Shown: positions 19,971 to 30,000 of the stretch, piece after piece
Position numbering within the stretch: position 1 is the stretch's first letter
Layout: the number at the start of each line of letters is the position of its first letter
Assembly (NCBI GenBank): GCA_016191285.1
Contig: JACPPA010000013.1
Location: 151,333 to 215,332, forward strand
From: Gammaproteobacteria bacterium
Lineage (GTDB): Bacteria; Pseudomonadota; Gammaproteobacteria; Ga0077536
Direction: 5' to 3'
DNA: 64,000 nt
Notes under the pieces: generated by a model
Database searches by the model: none
Told to the model about the DNA's origin: nothing
What the model saw: the letters and a program-made list of their open reading frames with translations, nothing else
Translations under genes and position numbers: made by a program

Positions 19971-21380
19971 ATGACGCTCGACATCCGGCGCGAGGCGAAA
20001 CCCGCGCTCGCGATCGTGGGGCGTCCCAATGTGGGGAAGTCCACGCTTTTTAATCGCCTCACACGATCACGCGATGCTTTAGTAGCCGACATTCCCGGCG
20101 TTACGCGTGATGTGAAAGTTGGCCTTGGCCGCCTCGGTTCGGCGAGCTATCTCGTCGTCGACACCGGTGGCATCGCGGATAACGCTGACTTGCTGGCGGA
20201 TCAGATCGCGAGCCAAGCCTTGGCCGCGATCGAAGACTGCGCGGCCGCCTTGTTCCTCGTCGACATGCGCGCGGGTTTATCGGCCGCGGACGAACAACTC
20301 GCGCGCCAACTGCGCAAGACTGGTAAGCCGATCTTCATCGCCGCCAATAAAGCCGAGGGGACCGACGCGGCCGATGCAACGGCCGAGTTTGCACGCTTAG
20401 GACTGGGACAGGTCTACGCCATTTCAGCCGCGCACGGCGTTGGCGTCGGCCATTTGATCGATGCCATCACCGCGCCGTGGATTACCGAGAGCGAGGCCGC
20501 GCCGGAGCGCGACACCAGCGTGCGCGTTGCTATCTGCGGGCGACCGAATGTGGGCAAATCAACGCTGGTCAATCGGATGCTGGGCGAGAACCGCATGATC
20601 ACCAGCGATTTAGCGGGCACCACGCACGACAGTGTCGCCATTCCGATGGAGCGTCATGGTCGAGCGTACACCGTGATCGACACCGCTGGCCTGCGCCGTA
20701 AGGGCCGGGTCAGCGACGTCATCGAAAAATTTAGCGCGATTAAAGCCCTGCAGGCGATCGATCTCGCGCAAGTCGTGGTCGCCGTGCTCGATGCGCGAGA
20801 TGGTATCAGCGAACAGGATCTCACTGTGCTCGGCGCCGTAATTGAGTGTGGTCGTTCGCTGATAATCGCGGTGAATAAATGGGATGGCCTGAGCGCCGAA
20901 ACGCGGGATGAGATGCGGCGCGATTTGGATCGGCGGCTCGATTTCTGCGACTTCGCCGAAGTGTGTTTTATTTCAGCCTTGCATGGGACCGGGGTTGGCG
21001 AACTCTTCGGCATTATCGACGCGGCCTATACTTCGGCTCACGTCGACGTTCCGACGCGAGTCCTGACCGACATCCTCGAGACCGCGCTCGAGCGCCACAA
21101 TCCGCCGCTGGTGCGCGGACGCCGGATAAAACTTCGCTACGCGCACTTCGGCGGCAAAAATCCCCCGACCGTCATCATCCACGGCACCCAAACCGACGAA
21201 GTGCCGGATTCATATCGCCGCTATTTGGCGAACTTTTTCCGGAACGCTTTAAAACTCGTCGGCACGCCGGTCCGTATCGATTTCAAATACGGCGAAAATC
21301 CCTTCGAAGGCCGTCGCAACCCCCTCACCCGCCGCCAAGTTCAGAAGCGTCGCCGCCTGATGCGGCATACCAAAGGATAG
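19971..21380 (+). CDS. der: Ribosome-assembly GTPase Der (EngA)
   Basis: Double GTPase required for 50S subunit maturation. The 469 residues show two G domains, each with a P-loop (GRPNVGKSTLFNR and GRPNVGKSTLVNR), followed by a KH-like C-terminal domain ending in basic residues. NKAEG and NKWDG are the two G4 motifs. It closes the operon that begins at ndk or rlmN. Confidence 0.97.
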   Translation: MTLDIRREAKPALAIVGRPNVGKSTLFNRLTRSRDALVADIPGVTRDVKVGLGRLGSASYLVVDTGGIADNADLLADQIASQALAAIEDCAAALFLVDMRAGLSAADEQLARQLRKTGKPIFIAANKAEGTDAADATAEFARLGLGQVYAISAAHGVGVGHLIDAITAPWITESEAAPERDTSVRVAICGRPNVGKSTLVNRMLGENRMITSDLAGTTHDSVAIPMERHGRAYTVIDTAGLRRKGRVSDVIEKFSAIKALQAIDLAQVVVAVLDARDGISEQDLTVLGAVIECGRSLIIAVNKWDGLSAETRDEMRRDLDRRLDFCDFAEVCFISALHGTGVGELFGIIDAAYTSAHVDVPTRVLTDILETALERHNPPLVRGRRIKLRYAHFGGKNPPTVIIHGTQTDEVPDSYRRYLANFFRNALKLVGTPVRIDFKYGENPFEGRRNPLTRRQVQKRRRLMRHTKG

Positions 21381-21504
21381 GCGTATTCGATTTGCGATGG
21401 AGCTATGAGTAAAACGGGATTATGCTTTCCGCCAACGGCTGGTCCACGGGCGATGCCCGGGCCAATCAGCGAACCAACTCCAACGCAACTTTAGGGAGAT
21501 CTCC

Positions 21505-22200
21505 ATGGCCAAGCTAAACGGTGTCCACCACGTCGCTTTCATGACCGCCGATGTCAAAAGCCAAATTGATTTTTTTTCCGATGTGCTCGGTATGAAGCTG
21601 ACAGCGTTGTACTGGATGCACAATGTGGACGGCTACTTTCATGCGTTCATGGAATTGAATCCGAGCTGCTCCGTGGCTTTTGTGTTCGCGCCCGCCGTTA
21701 AAGATATTCCAGTGAAGTTCGGCGTCTCGCACGCTGGCAACCCCGTAAAGCCCTGCGCGCCGGGCGCGATGCAACACATTGCATTTAATGTGGACACTGA
21801 CGAAGAGCTATTGGCGATGCGCGATCGCATCCGCGCCAAAGGCGTACGCGTGCTCGGCCCATTGGACCATGGCTTCTGCAAATCCATCTACTTCGGTGGC
21901 CCGGAAAATTTGGTGTTGGAAGTTTCGACGTCACGCGCCGCGATCAATGCCGAAGCGTGGATCGATCCGGAAGTTGTCAAACTAAATGGGATTTCAGCGG
22001 AAGAATTGGCGCGTTATAAAAATCCAGCGCCGTTCCACCATGTTGGCTCACCGGTGGCCCAACCGCTGGCCAATACCGGTCGACCCGAATACACCCAAAT
22101 GGACGAAGCCTTCGGCGGCGCCTTCAATCTACCGGACGATTTCGTCACCCGCGAATTGAGCGAAAGCACACCGCCGGTGAAGGTCGCTTCCGCGGCATAA
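21505..22200 (+). CDS. VOC-fold (glyoxalase/dioxygenase-like) protein
   Basis: A vicinal-oxygen-chelate protein of 231 residues with paired beta-alpha-beta-beta-beta modules: GVHHVAFMTADVKSQIDFFSDVLGMKL in the first and MQHIAFNVDTDEELLAMRDRIRAKGV in the second. Histidines at the module starts and a glutamate in ENLVLEVS are candidate metal ligands. AGGGAG precedes the ATG. The C-terminal 60 residues go beyond a minimal VOC domain. Substrate unknown; glyoxalase, extradiol dioxygenase and isomerase relatives are all possible. Confidence 0.8.
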   Translation: MAKLNGVHHVAFMTADVKSQIDFFSDVLGMKLTALYWMHNVDGYFHAFMELNPSCSVAFVFAPAVKDIPVKFGVSHAGNPVKPCAPGAMQHIAFNVDTDEELLAMRDRIRAKGVRVLGPLDHGFCKSIYFGGPENLVLEVSTSRAAINAEAWIDPEVVKLNGISAEELARYKNPAPFHHVGSPVAQPLANTGRPEYTQMDEAFGGAFNLPDDFVTRELSESTPPVKVASAA

Positions 22201-22205
22201 ATTCT

Positions 22206-22697
22206 CTAAGGAATCTCTGCCTTTTGCCGAGAGTCCCTAAGTTTTTGTGGGAGCCGCTTTGAGCTTCGAATCTTTGTTGAGACGACGTTTGCTTCAAGCC
22301 GCATTCTCTTGAGTCCGAGAACAATCACCGCAAAGCCGGCGCATAAGCCTGCAGAGGTAGCTAACTCATTCGGGGACGGCGGCACGATGAACATGAAGCC
22401 CTTACCCTTGATAAGCGACGAAAAACTCGAGACACAAAACGGCATGGCAAATAGCCGGAATAGTTGCCACCGATCCGATACGGCGTGACCACCATTGCCA
22501 ACGCTAAGAACCAAGGCCACTCCAATGAAGACGCTGATTCCGATGGAGTTCGCCCAGAGACTCGGCGATGGATCGAAGTGATGGGCTACGGTACTCAGAT
22601 ACCAGATGAGATAACACCAAAGCACGATTTTACCGGTGGACAGCACAGCAAAGTACCCGATGATGCGCGTGATCGGTGACATGTCCCAAGCGCCCAA
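22206..22697 (-). CDS. Small integral membrane protein, unknown function
   Basis: A 163-residue protein with four predicted transmembrane helices (about 8-32, 46-68, 78-100, 110-130) and no recognised domain. An internal ATG at 22682 (MSPITRIIGY) could also be the start. The last 25 or so codons run through a REP sequence (22245-22276), so the C-terminal tail may be non-native and the original stop lost. It converges on the VOC gene, with 5 bp between stops. Confidence 0.55.
   Translation of the reverse strand: MGAWDMSPITRIIGYFAVLSTGKIVLWCYLIWYLSTVAHHFDPSPSLWANSIGISVFIGVALVLSVGNGGHAVSDRWQLFRLFAMPFCVSSFSSLIKGKGFMFIVPPSPNELATSAGLCAGFAVIVLGLKRMRLEANVVSTKIRSSKRLPQKLRDSRQKAEIP
22245..22276. repeat. 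REP half-element inside a 3' coding end
   Basis: TGTGGGAGCCGCTTTGAGCT then TCGAATCTTTG matches one arm of the window's REP family. Here it lies within the reading frame of the membrane protein on the minus strand. Confidence 0.7.
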
Positions 22698-22967
22698 TTT
22701 TTAAGTAGACGATAGTATCGTGGCCTATCGCCAAAATCTAATTCCAGCGCGTATTTGATCCGCTGCTTGCGGAACACGCGGAGTATTAGCCGCATCGTCT
22801 GCAAGCACGAGGATTTCACTGACACTGGGTATTTCGAACGTGACATCGCCTTCTTTAGCGCTTCTTGCGGCAACTGAGTGATTAAAATGACTGCCTCTTT
22901 TGAATCGAGCGGGTGAGGGGTTCAGGAGATCGAGAAAGACCCACGAGAATAAAATCCATCGGACAAG

Positions 22968-23145
22968 AATGGCACTTAACTTAAGCCAATTTTATCGTCA
23001 CCCCGTGCTCCGAGCACTAAGTCCAGTGAAAAATGAATCCATTATTTGACTGGATTCCTCCCAGCAAAAGCCGGGATTTCGCCGGCATGACGAAGGGTCA
23101 AGATTGCGCATCTTTCCCGGCATTTCAGCTTAAGTAAGCGCCATT
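22968..23145. mobile_element. MITE-like element with 18-19 bp inverted ends
   Basis: The ends AATGGCACTTAACTTAAGC (left) and, read inward from the right, AATGGCGCTTACTTAAGC are inverted repeats differing by one substitution and one indel. The 178-bp interior has no reading frame; it carries a second palindromic motif (CGTCACCCCG ... GGCATGACG). This lies in the 510-bp gap 22698-23207, whose remainder holds only a weak 92-codon minus-strand frame (22595-22873) that I do not recognise. Confidence 0.6.
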
Positions 23146-23207
23146 GCTATCGCACAAATGTTGCTACGCTCACCATAGCCTCAAATTCCGTTCAATCGAA
23201 ATCGGCG

Positions 23208-24323
23208 CTAAGCCGCGAGATCCGCGCGATGCACCCACGCACGCAATTGATTGTGTTTCGGCCGCATCTCGACCCAATGCGCGGTCTCGTGATTCCACAC
23301 CGGCGGTTGTGAATAAAGCTTGCACAGTGCTTCACTGGTGATGGGTTCCTGCGCACTAATAAGTTTGCGCAATTCGCTCAGCAAAAACTGCGCGCGTTGC
23401 TGACTATTGCGCTGTAGTTTGGTGTGGAACCAGCCGCCCGGCGGAGCCGACCTCAATTGCGGTTTGTTGCGACCCACGGCCGAACTAGCGTTGTGATAGT
23501 GATTGGTCTGCACGAGCACGCCGGCTTTGTCAGCCCAGCGAATCTCCGGCGGACCCGCTACATCCCAACCCAGCACACAGGCTTCGCCGCGATTGACGCC
23601 ACAGACCGTGATGAAACACGGCGCACCTGGCCGTTCGCGACTTAGCAATTCCACTGCGTCGCTAAAATCGTGAACGGATAAGTCTTCAAAGAATCGTCGC
23701 AGCATCAACGTCGGGTCAGGTTTACACCGCCCTGCCAATCCCGGCGACGGCGCAAAATTCAGCACCACCGATACCCCTTCGCGCACGCCGGTTAGAATGC
23801 CGAGCATCCCCATCATGCCTGCCGAGCTGCCATGGGTTTCGCCGCGCGGTCCGCGCAAATCGAAAATTCGGGTGGTGCGGCCGATCGCTTCCGCCGCTGG
23901 CCAATCGAGACTCCGAAAGCACACCATTTCTTGGGCAACGTGATCCCACAATGAAATCGTGCTGCAACCACCGGTGTACGGACTGGCATGCGTCCATGAA
24001 TATTGGCGTTGAAGGAATGCGCATTGCGCCGGACTCAAGAGTCCGTCCGATTGCTCGGCGAACCAATCACTGTCGGCGGAGTATTGCCCCCAGTGACGAT
24101 AGACCAAGCGATAGGCAAGGCTCGCGAGCGGTTGCGTGATAACGCCGCGGCCACCGCCAAAAGCAAGTTGCCGCATGACCGAACAGACTTCGCCAAAACT
24201 TGCCGCTTCCTCGCGCAATGCATCGCCCCAGCGCTGCGCAGCGTCGCGCGCAAATAAATGCACCGGCACGCGTTTTGTCACTTCGTGGAACTGCGGATCG
24301 CAGTGATGCGTGCGTGAGAGCAT
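23208..24323 (-). CDS. Ntn-hydrolase, acid ceramidase/NAAA-like
   Basis: A 371-residue protein of the linear-amide C-N hydrolase type. The candidate nucleophile is C120 in YTGGCSTISL, followed by R137 and D140 in CFRSLDWP, the arrangement in acid ceramidase, N-acylethanolamine acid amidase and choloylglycine hydrolases. A later TNHYHN resembles the conserved Asn segment. About 119 residues precede the cysteine, comparable with the alpha-subunit prodomain that those enzymes cleave off. No signal peptide is seen, so it should be cytosolic. Likely substrates are N-acyl amides, but this is inference. Confidence 0.65.
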   Translation of the reverse strand: MLSRTHHCDPQFHEVTKRVPVHLFARDAAQRWGDALREEAASFGEVCSVMRQLAFGGGRGVITQPLASLAYRLVYRHWGQYSADSDWFAEQSDGLLSPAQCAFLQRQYSWTHASPYTGGCSTISLWDHVAQEMVCFRSLDWPAAEAIGRTTRIFDLRGPRGETHGSSAGMMGMLGILTGVREGVSVVLNFAPSPGLAGRCKPDPTLMLRRFFEDLSVHDFSDAVELLSRERPGAPCFITVCGVNRGEACVLGWDVAGPPEIRWADKAGVLVQTNHYHNASSAVGRNKPQLRSAPPGGWFHTKLQRNSQQRAQFLLSELRKLISAQEPITSEALCKLYSQPPVWNHETAHWVEMRPKHNQLRAWVHRADLAA

Positions 24324-24448
24324 CGTAACTCTACTATCGCGGGCCGAGAACTGGCGTTTGAAGCGTAGCGAATGCAGGGGGCAGAGCGCAATAGTCTAGA
24401 TCGCGACCGACCTCAGCATCAGTTGTTAGAACCCATCTCAAAAATCAT

Positions 24449-24615
24449 TGTGGGGTGTCCGGTAATGAACCGTCCTATATCGACGCGCTGCTGTTGTGGG
24501 AGCGGCTTTAGCCGCGAATGGGCCATTTTCAGCACGATTCGAAGCTCAAGTTGGCTCCCACAAAGCGCAGCCAGCAGCGTGCGAATCATGCAGGTTCGGT
24601 GTGGGACAGTGCACT
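24449..24615. mobile_element. MITE-like element carrying a REP pair (copy 1)
   Basis: This lies in the 346-bp gap 24324-24669. The right end CACTGTCCCAC (read inward) and the weaker left end TGGGGTGTCCGGTAATGAACC match the ends of the element at 45398-45553, as does the shared interior TATATCGACRCG-TGCTGTTGTGGGAGCGG. The core is a REP pair (24494-24571). The left end is more decayed than the right. There is no coding capacity. Confidence 0.6.
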
Positions 24616-24669
24616 AGCTAATTCAGCGACAGGAATCATGCGTATCGTTGTTTACCTATGCAGGGCGAC

Positions 24670-25314
24670 CTAATGCCTTACAAAATTCGCCGCCGCCGGA
24701 AAGCCCGACGTCACCCGCTGCAACACGTGGCGCGCATGTGCGCTGCCAAACCTGATGCATAGGTCGTGGGCATTGAGGGGATCGATGCAGGAATTTTCTT
24801 GCTGCAGCTCGCGCAGCGTGTGCAGTACATCCAAGAGCGGAACGAAATGATCCGCCATGGCCACCACGATCGATCGCGTAGTCGGATCGGGGGCTTGGGC
24901 GCCTTGTTCACGATAGGCATTGGCGCCGACCTGTACTAAATAAGCTAGCGGGATCCCCTTGCGAATGGCGTACTCGGGAAAAAGCCCGGCAAACAGTAGA
25001 CATTGGTCGCCGACAGTGGCGGCCGTGGGTGACGAAGCCGACCGCGCGGCGAGTCGTTCGAAGAACGACACGGTATCGGTAACGCTATTGGCGCTGGGTT
25101 GCCCCAACGTGCCATAAAGTAAGCGCACTAAATATTGTTCAATGCCGGCGGGCAGAAAAATATGCGCGCGGTGCTGTGCAGTGGTGAGCAATGCCCGCCA
25201 TCCGGCAACCTCGACCACCAGCAAGTCCATCGACTGCTGGGGGAATTCATTTGTTTTCATGATTCGAATAGCGACCGCACCCAACACCGCTTGAGTCGAT
25301 TCAGGGTGCTCCAT
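24670..25314 (-). CDS. Conserved hypothetical protein
   Basis: A soluble 214-residue protein with no recognised domain. The middle, GDQCLLFAGLFPEYAIRKGIP followed by YLVQVGANAYRE, looks like a conserved core. The start may be ATG 25314 or the later ATG 25260 (MKTNEFPQQS). It is divergent from glyQ, with starts 63 bp apart, so control could be shared. Function unknown. Confidence 0.6.
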   Translation of the reverse strand: MEHPESTQAVLGAVAIRIMKTNEFPQQSMDLLVVEVAGWRALLTTAQHRAHIFLPAGIEQYLVRLLYGTLGQPSANSVTDTVSFFERLAARSASSPTAATVGDQCLLFAGLFPEYAIRKGIPLAYLVQVGANAYREQGAQAPDPTTRSIVVAMADHFVPLLDVLHTLRELQQENSCIDPLNAHDLCIRFGSAHARHVLQRVTSGFPAAANFVRH

Positions 25315-25377
25315 AGGCAGTGGATGGGGTAGCCGTTATACTGCGGCGCCGGCGCTCATTCACGAAGCAACATCCGC

Positions 25378-26304
25378 ATGGCCTTAAGCCCTAAATCGCC
25401 GCGCACTTTCCAAGATCTCATCTTTCGGCTCCAGACCTTTTGGGCCGCGCGCGGCTGCGTTATCGCGCAACCCTACGACATGGAAATGGGCGCCGGCACG
25501 TTTCATCCGGCGACCTTTCTGCGCGCCATCGGCCCCGAACCCTGGCGCGCCGCCTACGTGCAGCCGTCGCGCCGTCCCACCGACGGACGCTATGGCGAAA
25601 ACCCGAACCGTCTCCAGCACTATTACCAATTTCAAGTGATCTTGAAGCCCTCGCCCGACGATTTGCAGGACTTGTACCTGCAATCGCTGCGGGAGCTCGG
25701 CGTTGATCCCACGGTGCACGACATCCGTTTTGTCGAAGACAACTGGGAATCGCCCACCCTGGGCGCGTGGGGCCTGGGCTGGGAAGTCTGGCTGAACGGC
25801 ATGGAGATCACTCAGTTCACTTACTTCCAACAAGTGGGTGGGCTCGACTGCCGGCCGGTGGCGGGTGAAATCACCTACGGCTTGGAACGTATTGCGATGT
25901 ATCTGCAGGGAGTCGACTCGGTGTATGACCTGGTGTGGGCCGAACATCCCGAACTCACTGTGACGTACGGCGACATCTACCATCAGAACGAAGTCGAAAT
26001 GTCGACCTATAACTTCGAGCACGCCCACACCGCGATCTTGTTTGACTGGTTTAACCGCTGCGAGGGCGAAGCCACGCGGCTGATCGAATTGAAGCTCCCA
26101 TTGCCGGCTTACGAAATGATGGTGAAGGCTTCGCATACCTTTAATTTGCTGGACGCGCGGCGCGCGATCTCGGTTACCGAGCGCCAACGCTACATCCTGC
26201 GCGTGCGCACCTTGGCCCGCCAAATCGCCGAAAGCTATTTCGCCGTACGCGCAGCGTTGGGCTTTCCGCTGTTGAAGCCCGGCAACGACGGGTCCCCGAC
26301 ATGA
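25378..26304 (+). CDS. glyQ: Glycyl-tRNA synthetase alpha subunit
   Basis: Catalytic subunit of the bacterial alpha2beta2 GlyRS. The 308-residue protein has [40 protein letters not shown] and [22 protein letters not shown] motifs. Its stop overlaps glyS by 4 bp (ATGA), the usual coupling. Confidence 0.97.
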   Translation: MALSPKSPRTFQDLIFRLQTFWAARGCVIAQPYDMEMGAGTFHPATFLRAIGPEPWRAAYVQPSRRPTDGRYGENPNRLQHYYQFQVILKPSPDDLQDLYLQSLRELGVDPTVHDIRFVEDNWESPTLGAWGLGWEVWLNGMEITQFTYFQQVGGLDCRPVAGEITYGLERIAMYLQGVDSVYDLVWAEHPELTVTYGDIYHQNEVEMSTYNFEHAHTAILFDWFNRCEGEATRLIELKLPLPAYEMMVKASHTFNLLDARRAISVTERQRYILRVRTLARQIAESYFAVRAALGFPLLKPGNDGSPT

Positions 26305-28367
26305 GCGCGGCAGCCGACTTACTCATCGAGATTGGCACCGAAGAACTGCCACCGAAGGCGCTCAAGCGCTTGTCTGAATGCTTCGCCAGCGAAATCGAAA
26401 CGCGCCTGAAGCACGCCAATCTCACCTTCTCGAACGTTACCCCGTACGCCACGCCACGGCGTCTCGCGGTGATGATTACCGCGCTCGAACGCCGGCAGCC
26501 TGATCAGGTTATCGAACGCCGTGGCCCAGCCGTAAACGCCGCGTTCAAGGCCAATGGCGAACCCACTCCGGCGGCAACCGGTTTCGCGCGCTCGTGCAAC
26601 GTCGCCTTCGAGGCCTTGGAACGCCTCAAAACGGATAAGGGCGAATGGTTGGTGTATCGCGGTCAACAAGCCGGACGCCTAACCCGCGAGCTGATCCCCG
26701 AAATTGTCGCGCAGGCGCTCGCCGCGTTGCCCATCCCTAAGCGGATGCGTTGGGGCGTACGGACCGAAGAGTTTGTGCGGCCCGTGCATTGGGTGGTGCT
26801 GCTGCATGGCACTGAGATAATTGCCGCGACACTGCTCGGGATCGCAAGCGGCAATATCACGCGCGGCCACCGCTTCATGGGCGCGGCGTCGATCACGCTT
26901 AGAGAAGCCCACGAATACGTCACACGCTTGCGCGATGAAGGTCGTGTCATCGTCGATTTCGCCGCGCGGCGGGCGCGCGTGCGCGAACTCGTGCTGGCCG
27001 CGGCCGCGGAGATCGGTGGTCGTCCGCTGCTCGACGACGGCCTGCTCGATGAAGTCACCGCGCTGGTCGAATGGCCGGCGCCGATCGTCGGGACCTTCGA
27101 GCGACACTTCCTCGACGTCCCGCGCGAGGCGCTCATCGCCACCATGCAAGGCAATCAAAAATATTTTCCGCTCGAGGATGATGCCGGACGCCTGCTTAAT
27201 CGCTTTATCACCATCAGCAACATCGAGAGCCCGCACCCTGAATTTATTCGCGATGGGAACGAACGCGTCATTCGCCCGCGCCTCGGCGATGCCGCATTCT
27301 TTTACGATAAAGATCGCAAGATTCCATTAGCCGATCGGCGCGATGCGCTAGGCGCGATTGTGTTTGAGCGACGGCTTGGCAGTCTGCGCGACAAGAGCGA
27401 TCGAGTCGCAGCACTGGCGGCGCGCTTCGCGAGCGATTTCATGGCATCGGCCGACGATGCGACGCGCGCCGCCCGGCTCTCGCGCTGCGATTTAGTCAGC
27501 GAGATGGTCGGTGAGTTTCCTGAGCTGCAAGGTACGATGGGGCGGTATTACGCGCTGGCGAGTGGCGAGAATGCAGAAGTCGCGCACGCAGTCGGGGCAT
27601 TCTATCGGCCGCGATTCGCGGGCGATGCGATTCCCAGTACCGCGGTCGCCCGTTGTGTGGCGTTGGCCGATCGCGTGGATACCTTAGTCGGCATTTTTGG
27701 AATCGGTGGCGCGCCAACCGGCGATAAGGATCCTTATGCGCTACGCCGCGCCGCACTCGGCGTGCTGCGGATCTGTATCGAAGGCGACGTGGCGCTCGAT
27801 CTCTTATCCGCGTTAATCATTGCGGCGGAGCAATTCACGGTGCCGCTCGCGCCGGGCGTCGCCGCGCAGGTTTTTGAGTTTGTCATGGAGCGCGCGCGCG
27901 CTTATTTTATGGATCGCGGCGTACGCTACGACATCATCGACGCGGTCCAAGCCACACGTCCGGCGCCCCGTGCCTTGGCGCTACGGATTGCCGCAGTCAC
28001 CGAATTCGTGCGCCTGCCGCAGGCTGCGGCGTTGGCGGCGGCGAATAAACGCATCGCCAATATTTTGAAGAAACACGAGGAACCGCTGCGCGAGCTTGAT
28101 TCGGCTTTGTTGGAGGAGGAGGCCGAACGGATATTGGCCGAGGCTGTGAACGATGCGTCGACGGTGGGAGCGGCGCTGTTGGCGCGCGAAGATTACACCT
28201 CCTATCTCTCGCATCTGGCTGGCCTACACGCGCCGATCGATCGATTCTTCGACGACGTATTGGTGATGGCGGAAGATCCCGCGCTGCGTGCCAATCGCGT
28301 GGCGTTGCTACATAGAATTCAGCGAATGTTTCAGCAGGTCGCGGACATCGCGATGATCAGCGCTTAG
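26301..28367 (+). CDS. glyS: Glycyl-tRNA synthetase beta subunit
   Basis: tRNA-binding subunit of GlyRS, 688 residues, matching E. coli. It opens with [15 protein letters not shown] and includes QGNQKYFPL and the HD-like region [13 protein letters not shown]. The C-terminal part covers the anticodon-binding DALR-type domain. gmhB begins immediately after the stop. Confidence 0.97.
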   Translation: MSAAADLLIEIGTEELPPKALKRLSECFASEIETRLKHANLTFSNVTPYATPRRLAVMITALERRQPDQVIERRGPAVNAAFKANGEPTPAATGFARSCNVAFEALERLKTDKGEWLVYRGQQAGRLTRELIPEIVAQALAALPIPKRMRWGVRTEEFVRPVHWVVLLHGTEIIAATLLGIASGNITRGHRFMGAASITLREAHEYVTRLRDEGRVIVDFAARRARVRELVLAAAAEIGGRPLLDDGLLDEVTALVEWPAPIVGTFERHFLDVPREALIATMQGNQKYFPLEDDAGRLLNRFITISNIESPHPEFIRDGNERVIRPRLGDAAFFYDKDRKIPLADRRDALGAIVFERRLGSLRDKSDRVAALAARFASDFMASADDATRAARLSRCDLVSEMVGEFPELQGTMGRYYALASGENAEVAHAVGAFYRPRFAGDAIPSTAVARCVALADRVDTLVGIFGIGGAPTGDKDPYALRRAALGVLRICIEGDVALDLLSALIIAAEQFTVPLAPGVAAQVFEFVMERARAYFMDRGVRYDIIDAVQATRPAPRALALRIAAVTEFVRLPQAAALAAANKRIANILKKHEEPLRELDSALLEEEAERILAEAVNDASTVGAALLAREDYTSYLSHLAGLHAPIDRFFDDVLVMAEDPALRANRVALLHRIQRMFQQVADIAMISA

Positions 28368-28913
28368 ATGAGACGCCTGTTGATCATCGATCGCGATGGG
28401 GTCATTAATCAGGAATCGCCCTCGTTCATCAAGCATCCCAACGAATGGGTCCCGTTGCCCGGCAGCCTTCGCGCACTCGGCCAGGCTACTCACGCGGGCT
28501 TCGATATTTTCGTCGCGTCAAATCAATCGGGTCTCGCGCGGCGCCATCTCGGCATCGACGATCTCAACCACATCCACACGCGCCTGTTGCACGAAGCCGC
28601 GCCATTTGGGGCGCGGATCGAAGCATTTTTCTTCTGTCCGCATGGGCCCAATGAAGGCTGCCATTGTCGCAAGCCGCAACCCGGCTTGCTGCTCTCGATC
28701 GGCGCGCGCAGCGGGCTACCGCTGGTGAATGGCGTGATGATTGGCGATCGCGCTTCGGATTTGGCGGCGGCGCGAGCCGCCAACGTCAAGCCGGTGCTCG
28801 TCCTCACCGGCCATGGCCAAGCCACCGCCAATGCGCTGCCTGAAGAAGCGCGCTGCCCGACCTTCGCGGATCTCGCCAGCGCCGTGCACGCGTTGGTTAG
28901 CGGTGCGCTCTAA
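28368..28913 (+). CDS. gmhB: D-glycero-D-manno-heptose 1,7-bisphosphate phosphatase
   Basis: HAD-family phosphatase of ADP-heptose synthesis for the LPS core. In 181 residues the nucleophile motif is DRDGVIN (first Asp of D-x-D), and the zinc loop CPHGPNEGCHCRKP is the GmhB hallmark. It is packed between glyS and an acyltransferase, a common gammaproteobacterial arrangement, with 1-bp overlap into the next ATG. Confidence 0.94.
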   Translation: MRRLLIIDRDGVINQESPSFIKHPNEWVPLPGSLRALGQATHAGFDIFVASNQSGLARRHLGIDDLNHIHTRLLHEAAPFGARIEAFFFCPHGPNEGCHCRKPQPGLLLSIGARSGLPLVNGVMIGDRASDLAAARAANVKPVLVLTGHGQATANALPEEARCPTFADLASAVHALVSGAL

Positions 28914-29644
28914 TGCAACAACTTCGTTCAGTTCTTTTTTATGTCGGACTCGCGCCGGTCACGGTCTTGTTTTGCTCGCTCGGCGTGATACTGCTGCCGT
29001 GCCCACGACGTCTGCGCTATTGGGTGATTATTCAATGGTCGCGCTGCGCTTTGTGGTGGCTCAAGGTTACCTGTGGCCTGCGCTGGCGGGTGCACGGTAC
29101 TGAACACATCCCCGCGCAAGCTGGCGTCATTTTGTGCAAGCATCAATCGGCGTGGGAAACGATGGCCATGCAATTTATTTTCCCGCCGCATTGTCAGGTC
29201 GTGAAGCGGGAACTTCTATGGGTGCCGTTTTTTGGCTGGGGCTTGGCCTGCTTGAATCCGATTGCGATCGATCGTTCCGCCGGCAGTAAAGCGCTACGCA
29301 TCGTCTTAAAGGCCGGCAAGGAACGGATCTTAAACGGCTGGTGGGTATTGATCTTCCCGGAAGGCACGCGTACGCCAATCGCTAAATCCGGGCGTTATTC
29401 GGCGAGCGGCACGGCGCTCGCCATTCAAGCGCGATGCCCGATCGTACCGGTCGCGCATAACGCGGGGCTCTTCTGGTCGCGCCAGGCGTTACGCAAACAC
29501 CCAGGGACAATCGACGTGGTGGTGGGTCCGCCCTTACTTCCCGACGGCCGCTCCGCGAGCGAATTGATCGCTGCGGCTGAAGATTGGATCGAGACTACTT
29601 GCCGCGAACTCCCGCCGTTTGCGAACACGCAAACTTCGACTTAA
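28913..29644 (+). CDS. plsC: 1-acyl-glycerol-3-phosphate acyltransferase
   Basis: Membrane-bound acyltransferase of phospholipid synthesis, 243 residues. An N-terminal transmembrane region (about 8-32) precedes block I, KHQSAWE, where the usual HX4D is HX4E as in the glyS-linked PlsC subgroup. Block III is FPEGTRTP and block IV is IVPVAHNAG. The product is probably phosphatidic acid, but transfer to another lyso-lipid cannot be excluded. Confidence 0.88.
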   Translation: MQQLRSVLFYVGLAPVTVLFCSLGVILLPCPRRLRYWVIIQWSRCALWWLKVTCGLRWRVHGTEHIPAQAGVILCKHQSAWETMAMQFIFPPHCQVVKRELLWVPFFGWGLACLNPIAIDRSAGSKALRIVLKAGKERILNGWWVLIFPEGTRTPIAKSGRYSASGTALAIQARCPIVPVAHNAGLFWSRQALRKHPGTIDVVVGPPLLPDGRSASELIAAAEDWIETTCRELPPFANTQTST

Positions 29645-29763
29645 ATTCGTAGATCATTTTCGCACTTCATCGTGTGCCTTCCGACGACGAACCCGTATGC
29701 TTCGCCTAAACCGAATCACATTGGAAATGATCCGGGAAATCATGGGATGCCTGAGCCTAACCT

Positions 29764-29870
29764 TCGTCATGGCGGACGCCGCTGCGCACGCGGCGAAGAT
29801 CCGGAATCCAGGGGGCCTGGATCCATGGCATGGATTCCGGATCACCGCGCGGCGGTTCCCGGCATGACGA
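29764..29870. repeat. Nested palindromic intergenic repeat
   Basis: The inner arms GATCCGGAATCCA (29798-29810) and TGGATTCCGGATC (29831-29843) form a 13-bp stem; the outer arms CGTCATG and CATGACG extend it. It belongs to the common family of dispersed palindromes that read as proteobacterial 'catgccggaatcc' repeats. It lies in the 536-bp gap after plsC. Confidence 0.6.
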
Positions 29871-30000
29871 GGTTTGGGAGTCCGCACGAAGAGTCATGGA
29901 TCGCATGGGCGACCAAAGTCCAATGATCCACCATCGATGTGAATGGGTTTAATACTGGCAACACAATATGGGAACCCACTTCGGCGAATCCTCATTAAGG

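Noticed and set aside
22595..22873. 92-codon minus-strand frame upstream of the membrane protein
   Set aside because: It overlaps the membrane protein gene by about 100 bp, has no ribosome site and no recognisable family; kept only as a note in the gap description.
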